Translations under genes and position numbers: made by a program
In this document: positions 18,200 through 25,889 of the stretch, piece by piece
Layout of the letters: every line of letters starts with the position of its first letter
Numbering within the stretch: the first letter of the stretch is position 1
Origin: CAVXZE01 sp964615365
Lineage (GTDB): Bacteria > Myxococcota_A > UBA9160 > UBA6930
Direction: 5' to 3'
DNA length: 64,000 nt
Assembly: GCA_964615365.1 (NCBI GenBank)
Contig: CAZTOU010000004.1
Coordinates: 1-64,000 of the forward strand
Notes under the pieces: generated by a model
What the model saw: only the letters and a program-made list of their open reading frames with translations
Told to the model about the DNA's origin: nothing
Database searches by the model: none

Positions 18200-18228
18200 T
18201 TGAGTGTAACGGAAACTTCTTCTATGTT
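18200..18228 (+). promoter_or_regulatory. Candidate sigma70-type promoter for the ALDH at 18290
   Basis: TTGAGT (18200-18205) and TATGTT (18223-18228) are separated by exactly 17 nt and lie in an AT-rich island (about 18187-18235) that stands out in this high-GC sequence. Transcription would start near 18235, leaving a leader of about 55 nt before the ATG at 18290. Each box matches consensus at four of six positions. This is a motif-based call only. Confidence 0.4.
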
Positions 18229-18289
18229 TGACGCGAGATCGTCGAGCAGTCCGCAGTCCGGCGAGTTCTCCCACTTCGAGTGAGGCACA

Positions 18290-19717
18290 ATGAAGACATA
18301 TCCCCTCTATCTCAATGGAAAATGGGTCCATGGCGAGACCAGTATCCCCGTCGTCGATCCGGCCACGGGCGAGGCGTTTGCCGAAGTCGCCACCGTGGAT
18401 CGCGATGGCGTCAAGCAGGCGCTCGAGGATGCACGGTCTGCGCTGGCGGGCTGGCGGTCGCTGACCGCCATCCAGCGTGGTGATCATCTCCTGGCGATTG
18501 CCGAGGAGGTGCGCAAGCGGTCGGAAGAGATCGCCACGGTGATGACGAGAGAGAACGGCAAGGCACTGGTGGAGAGCAGAGGCGAAGTGAACGTCACGGT
18601 CGACCACCTGCGTTGGTTTGCCGAGGAGGCGCGGCGGGCATACGGACGTGTCGTACCCCATCAAGCGGAGGGCAAACGGCACCTCGTGCTCAAGTCGCCG
18701 GTTGGCGTGGTCGGAGCGATTTCGCCCTGGAACTTCCCGCTGGTCCTCTCGATTCGAAAGGCGGCGCCCGCCTGGGCGGCTGGCTGCACGGTGGTCTTGA
18801 AGCCGGCCAGCGCGACGCCGCTCTGCAATCTGCTGTTCGCCGAATGTGCGCATGCGGCGGGCCTGCCGCCGGGTGTCTTCCAGGTGGTGCTGGGGCAATC
18901 GTCCCAGATCGGCGCCGAGATGCTGGAGAATCCGATCTGCCGCAAGATCTCCTTCACGGGCTCGACACCGGTCGGCAAAGGACTGATCGAAGGCGCGGCC
19001 AAGACCTGCACCAAGCTCTCTCTCGAGCTGGGCGGAAATGCGCCGGTGATCGTGTTCGCGGATGCCGATCTCGATCTGGCGGTCGAGGGGGCCTTGCTGG
19101 CCAAGTTCCGCAACACCGGTCAGTCGTGCATTGCGGCGAATCGCATCTACGTGGAGCGATCGATCTACGAAACCTTCCTGGCGGCGTTCACTGCGAGAGT
19201 GCAGCAGCAGAAGGTGGGACCCGGACTGGAGGAAGGAGTGGAGATCGGCGCGATGATCGACGAGGCGGCGCTGGAAGACGCCTTGAAGATGATCGACGAT
19301 GCCGTCGGACATGGTGCTCGGTTGGTGTGCGGGGGACAGCGATGGGGACAGCAAGGAAGCTTCCTGACCCCGACCGTTCTGGCGGACGTGCCGGATGACG
19401 CCCACTGCATGAACGAGGAGGTGTTCGCCCCGGTAGCCGCCGTGGTTGCGTTCGACGATGAAGAAACGGTGCTGGCCAAGGCCAATGACACCGAATACGG
19501 TTTGGCCGCGTACGCGTTCACCAGCAGTCTGCCGCGGGCCTGGCGGGTGGCCGAAGCGCTGGAAGCGGGAACCGTTGGAATCAATGACGGCGTACCGTCC
19601 ACCAGCATCTGCCCGTTCGGTGGATTCAAGGAGAGCGGCTGGGGGCGCGAGCTGGGCCTCGAGGGTTTGGATGCGTTCCTGGAGACCAAACACGTCTCCT
19701 TCGGCGGGATGGGATAG
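18290..19717 (+). CDS. Aldehyde dehydrogenase, succinate-semialdehyde dehydrogenase-like
   Basis: A 475-residue ALDH that probably oxidises succinate semialdehyde or a similar short semialdehyde with NAD(P)+. It has SPWNFPL (about 145-151), the FTGSTPVGK motif, general base Glu246 in LSLELGGNAP and nucleophile Cys280 in NTGQSCIAANR; the last motif is characteristic of GabD-type enzymes. ATG at 18290 has GTGAGG upstream. It stands alone, with its own AT-rich promoter candidate, and differs clearly from the ALDH at 12133, so the two are not a recent duplication. No GABA transaminase or glutarate gene is adjacent. Confidence 0.92.
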   Translation: MKTYPLYLNGKWVHGETSIPVVDPATGEAFAEVATVDRDGVKQALEDARSALAGWRSLTAIQRGDHLLAIAEEVRKRSEEIATVMTRENGKALVESRGEVNVTVDHLRWFAEEARRAYGRVVPHQAEGKRHLVLKSPVGVVGAISPWNFPLVLSIRKAAPAWAAGCTVVLKPASATPLCNLLFAECAHAAGLPPGVFQVVLGQSSQIGAEMLENPICRKISFTGSTPVGKGLIEGAAKTCTKLSLELGGNAPVIVFADADLDLAVEGALLAKFRNTGQSCIAANRIYVERSIYETFLAAFTARVQQQKVGPGLEEGVEIGAMIDEAALEDALKMIDDAVGHGARLVCGGQRWGQQGSFLTPTVLADVPDDAHCMNEEVFAPVAAVVAFDDEETVLAKANDTEYGLAAYAFTSSLPRAWRVAEALEAGTVGINDGVPSTSICPFGGFKESGWGRELGLEGLDAFLETKHVSFGGMG

Positions 19718-19947
19718 CACGCGCGTCGAGCCGATCCGGCGGCGGGGCCAGAGATCCCGTTTCCGGACGGCGGAGCCGTAGACGACTGTGGGGGAGTGGC
19801 CATATCCATCGGGCTCCACCTCGTCGTCGTCGAGAATCGCAAAGCCGGTCCATCTCCCGAGCCTCGCGTCCCCGGCCTTCTTCGATCGGGTACCATCCTC
19901 CCCGCTCGGGGAGATTGGATCTTCTTCCACCGAAGAGAGGGGAAACC

Positions 19948-20310
19948 ATGAAGAATCTCAGGATCACCCTGCTGCCGACGGTCCTGTCGCTGGCCCTGCT
20001 GATGTGGGCTCAACAGGGATGCATCGTGGTTCCAGCGCCGGGTGGATCCGGCCCGGGATCCGGAGGTGCGCCGCCACCCGGTGGCATCCACCACGAGCAC
20101 GACATCGACCGGATCGGAATGAACTACAAGAACTTCGATCTGAAGGCGCCGGATCCCGGTCTGTGCGAGTCCGCGTGCCTCAAAGACAAGGGCTGCCGAG
20201 CCTTCACGTTCGTGCACCCCGGGGTGCAGGGCCCGAAAGCCCGGTGCTGGCTCAAGCACGGGGTTCCCGCGCCCAAGCACGACGGATGCTGCATTTCGGG
20301 CGTCAAATAG
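19948..20310 (+). CDS. Small secreted PAN/apple-domain protein (possible lipoprotein)
   Basis: A 120-residue exported protein. Residues 1-24 are a signal peptide (KNLR, then a hydrophobic run LLPTVLSLALLMWA) ending at Cys25; QQGC is a poor lipobox, so lipid attachment is possible but uncertain. A Gly/Pro-rich linker (about 28-50) leads to a PAN/apple-like domain: DRIGMNYKNFDL, then LCESACLKDKGCRAFTFV and ARCWLK...CCISG, with paired cysteines typical of the fold. PAN domains bind proteins or sugars; the ligand is unknown. ATG at 19948 follows GAGAGGGGAA. The 230 nt before it hold no other gene I can support. Confidence 0.78.
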   Translation: MKNLRITLLPTVLSLALLMWAQQGCIVVPAPGGSGPGSGGAPPPGGIHHEHDIDRIGMNYKNFDLKAPDPGLCESACLKDKGCRAFTFVHPGVQGPKARCWLKHGVPAPKHDGCCISGVK

Positions 20311-20376
20311 GGAATGCCACCTAGAGGTCCGCCCGAGCAACCGGCCGGATCTCGCGCATCACCGGCCAGCGGCGCG

Positions 20377-20592
20377 TCACTCGTAGAGCTTATTCAGGAC
20401 GACCGCGTCCGGAGCGCACTCCTCGAGACAGAGATCGCAGAGGGTGCACTCGTCCTGGTTCTCCTCGACGATCGATGGGCGATCCCCTTCCGTGCGGAAG
20501 ATGTTGACCGGGCAGACCTGCACGCACTTTCCACAGGCTTCGATCCCCGTGCACCTGTCATCGGCGATCGTCACCCGTATGAACTCACTCAT
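20377..20592 (-). CDS. 2[4Fe-4S] ferredoxin
   Basis: A 71-residue ferredoxin with two cluster motifs: Cys14, Cys20, Cys23, Cys27-Pro, and Cys49, Cys52, Cys55, Cys59. The first has five residues between its first two cysteines (CTGIEAC) instead of the usual two, a minor variant; the second is standard. It is the last gene of the minus-strand operon with the CitE-type lyase and the succinyl-CoA-synthetase-like subunits. Its ATG at 20592 overlaps the lyase stop by 8 nt, so it is translationally coupled. Why a CoA-ester lyase operon carries a ferredoxin is not obvious; a 2-oxoacid:ferredoxin reaction elsewhere may be the partner. Confidence 0.88.
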   Translation of the reverse strand: MSEFIRVTIADDRCTGIEACGKCVQVCPVNIFRTEGDRPSIVEENQDECTLCDLCLEECAPDAVVLNKLYE

Positions 20593-21508
20593 GGATGGAC
20601 TCCGCGGCCGCGTCCCCTCGGATCGCGGCGGCCAGCTTCGCGATCCGCCTCGACTTCTCGACGATGGGAGCGTCGATGAACTTCCCGTCCAGCTGGATCG
20701 CTCCGATCCCCCGGGCTTCGGCATCTTCGAAGGCCTGGATCACCCTCTCCGCGTGCTCGACCTCCTCCGCCGTGGGTGAGAACACCGCATGGCACGCCTC
20801 GATCTGGATCGGGTGGATGCAGAGCTTCCCCTGAAAGCCGAGCCGCTTGGCGCGTTCGGCGTCGGCCCGCAGAGCGTCCACGTCCTTCAAGTCGATCATG
20901 AAGGGGGTATCCAGAGGCGGATCGACCCCCGCAGCGCGACAGGCAACCGCAATCCGCGAGCGGGGATAGTCGAGCTCCGCTCCTTCCCTCGTGATCTCGA
21001 TGCCCATGTCCAGCGTGTAGTCCGCAGCCCCGAAGGCCGCAGTCAGGAGCCTGCTGGGCTTCGTCCTCTCCGACAGGATCTCGAATACGTTCTGAACCGC
21101 CCTGGCCGATTCGATCAGGGGAATGACGGAGATCGTCCCGGGCTCGAGATCTTTCCTCCGCTCCACCTCGCTCAGGTGCCCGTCGATTTCCCGAACGTCC
21201 CCGGCGCTCTCCACCTTGGGGACCACGATGCAGCCGAGGCCGTCGACGACGATCTCGTCGAGGTCGCCGGCGAGGAACTCCGATCCGATGGCGTTCACCC
21301 GAACCAGGATCACGCTCTCGCGAAACGCGGTGATCTTCTCGCGAACCTTCGGCCGCGATTCCGCCTTCTCCGACGGCGGCACCGCGTCCTCGAGATCGAT
21401 GATCACCGCATCGGCGCCGGAGCCGACCGCCTTCTCCACCCGATCGGGCCGATTCCCGGGCACGAAGAGAGCCGTTCGTGTCGGTCCCAGCGTCCTCTTC
21501 CCGCTCAC
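20585..21508 (-). CDS. HpcH/HpaI aldolase / CitE-type CoA-ester lyase
   Basis: A 307-residue TIM-barrel lyase of the CitE/malyl-CoA lyase/citramalyl-CoA lyase family. Visible motifs are LFVPGNRPDRVEKA (near 14-27), DAVIIDLEDAVPPSEK with the metal Asp/Glu, VRVNAIGSEF, IVVPKVESAGDV with the metal Glu, AAFGAADYTLDMG, and GKLCIHPIQIE. These fit Mg-dependent cleavage of a 3-hydroxyacyl-CoA such as malyl-CoA or citramalyl-CoA to acetyl-CoA plus a 2-oxoacid. It starts at GTG 21508, overlapping the alpha-subunit stop by 4 nt (GTGA). Citrate lyase is unlikely because citD, citF and citX are missing. The paired CoA ligase favours malyl-CoA lyase. Confidence 0.88.
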   Translation of the reverse strand: MSGKRTLGPTRTALFVPGNRPDRVEKAVGSGADAVIIDLEDAVPPSEKAESRPKVREKITAFRESVILVRVNAIGSEFLAGDLDEIVVDGLGCIVVPKVESAGDVREIDGHLSEVERRKDLEPGTISVIPLIESARAVQNVFEILSERTKPSRLLTAAFGAADYTLDMGIEITREGAELDYPRSRIAVACRAAGVDPPLDTPFMIDLKDVDALRADAERAKRLGFQGKLCIHPIQIEACHAVFSPTAEEVEHAERVIQAFEDAEARGIGAIQLDGKFIDAPIVEKSRRIAKLAAAIRGDAAAESIHE

Positions 21509-22398
21509 AGCAACCCTTCCAGAATCGTCGCGATGTCGGAGAACGACTCGGCCACATGGATTCCCGAAGCCCTGAATGCCTCGATCTTGCCGGCGGCGCT
21601 GCCCCTCTCGCCTTCGACGATGGTCGCGGCGTGACCGAAGCGGACACCCGGCATGTCGTCGACGAACCGCCCGGCGACGAAGGCCACGATGGGAACCCCG
21701 ACCTCGCCAGCCGCCACCCGCTTCGCCAGGTTCTCCTCGACGACGCCACCCGGCTCACAGAAGAGGACGACGGCCCTCGTCTCGGGGTCCCGATCGAAGA
21801 GCGGGATCAGGTCGAGGAAGTTCGAGCCCACGATGGGATCTCCGCCGATGCTGACACAGGTGCTCTGGCCGATGCCGTGGGTGGTGAGCAGATTGGCGAT
21901 CTCGGTGGTCATCCCTCCGCTGCGCGAGGCAATGCCCACCGGACCGGGCATGTAGGCCTTCTTCACGTCCTCGATGGGACCGCCCGCCATGCCCAGCTTG
22001 ACCGAATGCGGCGAGATGATCCCGAGGGTATTGGGCCCGATGACCCGTGTCCCCGACGCCCTCGCCGTCTCTAGGATCTCCACCACGTCCTTCCGGGGAA
22101 TGCGTTCGGTCACGATCACCAGCAGCTCGATCCCATTCTCGAGGGCCTCCAGCGCCGCTCCCAGCACCATCCGCGGCGGAACCGAGATGACCGTCGCCTC
22201 GGCGCGCTCCTCCCGCACCGCCTGACGAACGGTGTCGTGGACGGGCACGCCGTGGACCTGCTGTCCTCCTTTTCCGGGAGTGACGCCGGCGAGGACCCGT
22301 GTGCCGTAGTCGAGCATGTCCCTGGTGAAGGACGCCGCCTCCCGCCCGGTGATCCCTTGGATGATGACCCTGGTATTCCGATCAGCCAGTATCGACAT
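21505..22398 (-). CDS. Succinate/malate-CoA ligase alpha subunit (SucD-like)
   Basis: A 297-residue CoA-binding subunit of an acid-CoA ligase. It has the N-terminal Rossmann CoA motif VIIQGITGREA (11-21), the GPNTLGIISP stretch (121-130), GIASRSGGMTTEI (155-167) and the phosphorylated His255 in RFGHAATIVEG. SucD usually reads MGHAGAI at that point, so the segment is somewhat divergent. Together with the beta subunit 30 nt upstream it should make an ADP- or GDP-forming ligase for a dicarboxylic acid. With a CitE-type lyase directly downstream and overlapping, malate-CoA ligase is as likely as succinate-CoA ligase; sequence alone does not decide. Confidence 0.88.
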   Translation of the reverse strand: MSILADRNTRVIIQGITGREAASFTRDMLDYGTRVLAGVTPGKGGQQVHGVPVHDTVRQAVREERAEATVISVPPRMVLGAALEALENGIELLVIVTERIPRKDVVEILETARASGTRVIGPNTLGIISPHSVKLGMAGGPIEDVKKAYMPGPVGIASRSGGMTTEIANLLTTHGIGQSTCVSIGGDPIVGSNFLDLIPLFDRDPETRAVVLFCEPGGVVEENLAKRVAAGEVGVPIVAFVAGRFVDDMPGVRFGHAATIVEGERGSAAGKIEAFRASGIHVAESFSDIATILEGLL

Positions 22399-22428
22399 CG
22401 CTTCTGGTTCCCCTGCCCTCCCTCGAGC

Positions 22429-23607
22429 TCAAGCCCTCTCCACCGCCATTCCCGCGGCCTCGTCGATGGAGACGGTCCGGTCGCAGTACGGCACACCGTA
22501 CTTGGAGAGGATCTTGAAGCCTTCCTGCTCCCATGCTCCGGGAATGCGAAACACCGCCAACGTCTCGGACGGCTTCTTGCCCGAATCCAGGATCCCCTTG
22601 ACGACGCCGCGAGCGACCAGGTCGACCCTGGTGTTGCTCACCACGTTCATGATGACCGCGATCTTCTCCACATCCGGCTTGGAGAGGATGTGCTTGGTCA
22701 GCTCCTGCACCTTGCGCACGGAGGGATTGCCGCCGATCTCGCAGTAGTTGGCGGGCTTCCCGCCCTGTTGTTGCACGGCGTCGAAGGCGGTGAGTGAGGC
22801 GCCACCCCCGCCGATGATCAAGCCCAGCGTGCCGTCGAACTCGATCACGCGACCGGCCACGCCGCGGTGATCGAGCTGGTCGATCCGGGCGGCCTGCCTC
22901 TCGAACTCGGTGCTGCTCCGCCCCCCCTCGATCCGGTCGGTCTCCTCTTCCTTCTCCGCCAGATCCCCCTGTCGAAAGAGGCCGTCGTCGTCGACGTCCA
23001 GGTGGCAGTCGAGGGCGACGTACCTGCCGTCGCGGGTCAGCGCCAGTGGATTGATCTCCGCGATGGTCGCGTCGTAGTCGAGGAAGACGTCGGCGAGTGT
23101 CGAGAGGATGGTACCCAGGCCCAGGAGCGCTCTACCCGACACACCGGCATCCGCGATGATCTCCCGGGCCCGATGCTGCGGAAGCCGTCCGCGGACGGAG
23201 AACGGCTCCCTCCGCACCTTCTCCGGGTGACGGGCGGCCAGCTCCTCGATGTCGACGCCGCCCTCCTGGGAGAACACCGCAACCGGTGTCTTGCCCAGGG
23301 AGTCGTAGGTGATGGCCATGAAGAGCTCTTGGACCACGTCGGCCTTCTCCTCCACGAGGAGCTTCTTCGGCAGGTATTCCCTGATCGTGGTCGAGAGAAG
23401 CTCCCGGGCTCTCTCCCGGGCTTCCTTCTGGGACGTGACCTGGACGATGCCCCCGGCCTTCCCGCGACCGCCCAGGGGAATCTGAGCCTTCAGCACGACG
23501 GGACCTTCGATCTCGAGGCCCTCACTCGACGAGATCAGCTGTGCAGGGGGCACCGAGACCCCGTACTTCTTCAGAATCTCCTTCGACTCGTACTCCAGCA
23601 GACGCAT
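22429..23607 (-). CDS. Succinate/malate-CoA ligase beta subunit (SucC-like, ATP-grasp)
   Basis: A 392-residue ATP-grasp subunit. It begins MRLLEYESKEILKKYGV, the family start, followed by VVLKAQIPLGGRGKAGGI, the EINPLAL metal-binding motif, ALDCHLDVDD, GLIIGGGGASLTAFDAV and GGKPANYCEIGGNPS. ATG at 23607 is preferred because GGAGGG precedes it and the open frame upstream is not homologous. It leads the operon SucC-like, SucD-like, CitE-like, ferredoxin, whose promoter must lie in the 157-nt divergent gap to the methyltransferase. It acts in the cytoplasm as a heterodimer or heterotetramer with the alpha subunit. Confidence 0.9.
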   Translation of the reverse strand: MRLLEYESKEILKKYGVSVPPAQLISSSEGLEIEGPVVLKAQIPLGGRGKAGGIVQVTSQKEARERARELLSTTIREYLPKKLLVEEKADVVQELFMAITYDSLGKTPVAVFSQEGGVDIEELAARHPEKVRREPFSVRGRLPQHRAREIIADAGVSGRALLGLGTILSTLADVFLDYDATIAEINPLALTRDGRYVALDCHLDVDDDGLFRQGDLAEKEEETDRIEGGRSSTEFERQAARIDQLDHRGVAGRVIEFDGTLGLIIGGGGASLTAFDAVQQQGGKPANYCEIGGNPSVRKVQELTKHILSKPDVEKIAVIMNVVSNTRVDLVARGVVKGILDSGKKPSETLAVFRIPGAWEQEGFKILSKYGVPYCDRTVSIDEAAGMAVERA

Positions 23608-23670
23608 GAGCCCTCCGCCCGGGATGATAAACGACCCATCCTCATCGCGCCGGGTCAGAGGAGATTCGTC

Positions 23671-23757
23671 ATGAGTCGCATCGAGATCACTCCGCACCGA
23701 CAGGCGGATGCTACTCTCCGCTCCAACTCGCTGGAAGCCTCGCGACCCGATCCATAG
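23671..23757 (+). CDS. Possible 28-residue leader peptide upstream of methyltransferase
   Basis: A short frame starting ATG at 23671 with a good AGAGGAG Shine-Dalgarno 7 nt upstream and stopping at TAG 23755-23757, 7 nt before the methyltransferase ATG at 23765. The methyltransferase itself has no clear ribosome site, so translation of this frame could deliver ribosomes to it. The predicted peptide begins MSRIEITPHRQADATLRS. I see no similarity to known proteins and no run of one amino acid that would suggest attenuation. It may be chance. Confidence 0.3.
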   Translation: MSRIEITPHRQADATLRSNSLEASRPDP

Positions 23758-23764
23758 CTGAACG

Positions 23765-24571
23765 ATGAGCGACGAGAAGAGCACCAAGGCAAACGAAGAG
23801 GCGCGCGCCGCGTGGCAGCGGAACGCGTCCTTCTGGGACGAGCAGATGGGCGAGGGCAACGTCTGGGTGGAGGAGCTGAGCTGGCCGGCCACAGCCCAGC
23901 TCCTGGGACTGCAGCCCGGGGAGCGCGTCCTGGACGTGGCCTGCGGCAACGGCCTGACCTCGCGGCGGCTCGCTTCCGCCGGCGCGCGGGTGGTGGCGGC
24001 GGACTTCTCCTCGGCGATGATCGAGCTGGCTCGCCGGCGCGGCTCGCCGGGAGAGGAGATCGAGTACGCCGTGCTCGACGCCACCGACTACGACGCGCTC
24101 CTGGCACTCGGGCCCCGCTCCTTCGACGCCGTTATCTGTAGCATGGCCCTCTTCGACATGGCCCACGTCGAGCCGCTCTTTCGCGCCACGGGACGACTGC
24201 TTCGCCCGGAGGGGCGGCTGGTCTGCTCGATCCTGCATCCCTGCTTCAACAGCCCCTTCGCCATCCAGTGCGCGGAGCTCGAAGACCGGGAGGGCGAGTT
24301 CGTGAGCACGCACTCGATCAAGCTCTCGCGCTACCTGTCGCCAGCGAAGCAGCGGGGCGCGGCGATCGCAGGGCAGCCCGAGCCGCATCCCTACTTCCAT
24401 CGCTCGCTCACCGACCTGCTGGCCCCGGCCTTTGGCGCCGGCCTGGTCCTCGACGGCTTCGAGGAGCGCGCCTTCCCACCCGATTGCCGGGCCGGCGACA
24501 GCTCGCTCTCCTGGGACGGAAGGTACAGCGAGCTGCCGCCCGTGATCGTGCTGCGCTTCCGGCCCTCTTGA
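23765..24571 (+). CDS. Class I SAM-dependent methyltransferase
   Basis: A 268-residue Rossmann-fold methyltransferase. Motif I is RVLDVACGNGLTSRRLA (about 54-70), followed by the acidic motif II region VVAADFSSAMIELA, a motif IV-like FDAVICSMALFDM and LRPEGRLVCSILHPCF, a Methyltransf_11 pattern. The C-terminal FHRSLTDLLAPAFGAGLVLDGFEERAFP resembles small-molecule methyltransferases. The substrate is unknown. ATG at 23765 is the likely start; no strong Shine-Dalgarno is present, and a short frame with a good ribosome site ends 7 nt before it. It converges with a second methyltransferase that is not closely related. Confidence 0.86.
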   Translation: MSDEKSTKANEEARAAWQRNASFWDEQMGEGNVWVEELSWPATAQLLGLQPGERVLDVACGNGLTSRRLASAGARVVAADFSSAMIELARRRGSPGEEIEYAVLDATDYDALLALGPRSFDAVICSMALFDMAHVEPLFRATGRLLRPEGRLVCSILHPCFNSPFAIQCAELEDREGEFVSTHSIKLSRYLSPAKQRGAAIAGQPEPHPYFHRSLTDLLAPAFGAGLVLDGFEERAFPPDCRAGDSSLSWDGRYSELPPVIVLRFRPS

Positions 24572-24628
24572 ATCCCCGGCCGTTCGCGGAGACGCGGAGC
24601 TCCGGCGGCAAAAGCGCGTGCGGTGGGA

Positions 24629-25702
24629 TCAGCCGCGCGGGTTGCCCTCGGTGGTGCGCTCGGCGTAGCCGCTCGGCAACGGCGTCGGCATGCAGCGGTC
24701 GAGATCCGGGTTGTACATCAGGCGATAGGAGAAACCCGGAGTGCCCTGCGCTGCCATGACATCCCAGCCGCCGATCAGATAGGGACAATCGTTGTTGAAG
24801 CAGACGTACATGTACTCGTTCGGCCACTCGCAGAAGGGCGACACCGGGAGCTCGAACTTCGCCAGCTTCTCCTCACAGTAGGGGCAGCGGAGAGTCTCCC
24901 GCACGCGCGCTTTGCGCTCCCGGAGCACCTCGGGGGGCGGGCAGGCATCCGGTTCCGGCGGGACCTCCGGGCGGGGCGCGCGACCCGGGGAGGCGCCCTT
25001 CTTCTCCGCGTAGATCGCCCAGATCGGATCGCTGGGAATCCCGAGATCGGCGTACTTGTCGTCCTTGGGGCGCGGCTTCCCCCTCGAGCTGAACAGCTTC
25101 ATCGGCCCGAAATCGGGAACCGACCGGAAGTACTCGTGGACGATGAGCTGGCGCGTGACCTCGTCCGCTTCTCTCCAGATCTTGACCGCCTTCTGCGGGA
25201 ACAGCCGGTTGGTGAAGATGACCAGGAACAGGCCACCCGGCTTGAGCACCCGGGCGACTTCGGCGAACACCTCGAAGGGCCGGATCAGGTAGTCCACCGA
25301 GGCGGTATTGAGAACCGCGTCGAAGCTGGCTTCGTCGAATGGCAACCGCGGATCCTCGTTGAGATCGTGGAGCAGGTAGCGGCTGAGACACTCGTTCTGC
25401 TGCAGCTCCGCCTCGCCGAGACCGAGACCGACCACCTGTGACGGCTGCACGGTGCTCGGGATGTGAGAGTGCCAGCCCGCCATCAGGTCGAGGATGACCG
25501 GCTCGGACTCCACGCACAGCGTTCCGATCACTCGCCGCACCGTCTGTCGCGCCTGGGCATCCATGTGGTACACGCATCGCTCCCGGGCGTAGAAGACGGC
25601 GTCCTCGGTCTCGTCCAGCCTCGAGAAGGCATCTGCCGCCTCGAACTCTCCCGGTGAAAGCGCCAGCAAACGTCCCGACGTCACGGGCAAGGGTCCCTCC
25701 AT
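24629..25702 (-). CDS. SAM-dependent methyltransferase with C-terminal Ogr/Delta-like zinc ribbon
   Basis: A 357-residue two-part protein. Residues about 65-190 are a class I methyltransferase: VILDLMAGWHSHIPS as a variant motif I with Trp-His in place of small glycines, PFDEASFDAVLNTASVDYL, and RVLKPGGLFLVIFTNRLFP. A basic linker leads to a four-cysteine zinc ribbon at 273-306 (C273, C276, C301, C306) with MYVCFNNDCPYL, much like Ogr/Delta-type fingers. The tail SYRLMYNPDLDRC may contact the finger. The ATG at 25702 follows GAGGAAGAG. The fusion suggests a nucleic-acid or protein target, but this is inference. A 10-bp palindrome lies 29 nt upstream. Confidence 0.8.
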   Translation of the reverse strand: MEGPLPVTSGRLLALSPGEFEAADAFSRLDETEDAVFYARERCVYHMDAQARQTVRRVIGTLCVESEPVILDLMAGWHSHIPSTVQPSQVVGLGLGEAELQQNECLSRYLLHDLNEDPRLPFDEASFDAVLNTASVDYLIRPFEVFAEVARVLKPGGLFLVIFTNRLFPQKAVKIWREADEVTRQLIVHEYFRSVPDFGPMKLFSSRGKPRPKDDKYADLGIPSDPIWAIYAEKKGASPGRAPRPEVPPEPDACPPPEVLRERKARVRETLRCPYCEEKLAKFELPVSPFCEWPNEYMYVCFNNDCPYLIGGWDVMAAQGTPGFSYRLMYNPDLDRCMPTPLPSGYAERTTEGNPRG

Positions 25703-25889
25703 CTCTTCCTCTCGCGCTTGATTCGAACTTAGTCCGGACTTTCTCGATGGCAAGAAGAGCCAGGGCAGCGGACCGCAAGATCGCCGATAGACCCGCGATT
25801 GTTGGGGCGAAACCGCCGCTCGCACGCGCCTCCGGTTCAAGTCGAACCCGACGAGGCTCGATAGATCCCAGAGCCAGTAGGGGGAAGCC

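Noticed and set aside
20377..23607. Citryl-CoA synthetase plus citryl-CoA lyase of the reductive TCA cycle
   Set aside because: The lyase is CitE/malyl-CoA-lyase type, while citryl-CoA lyase belongs to the citrate-synthase fold.
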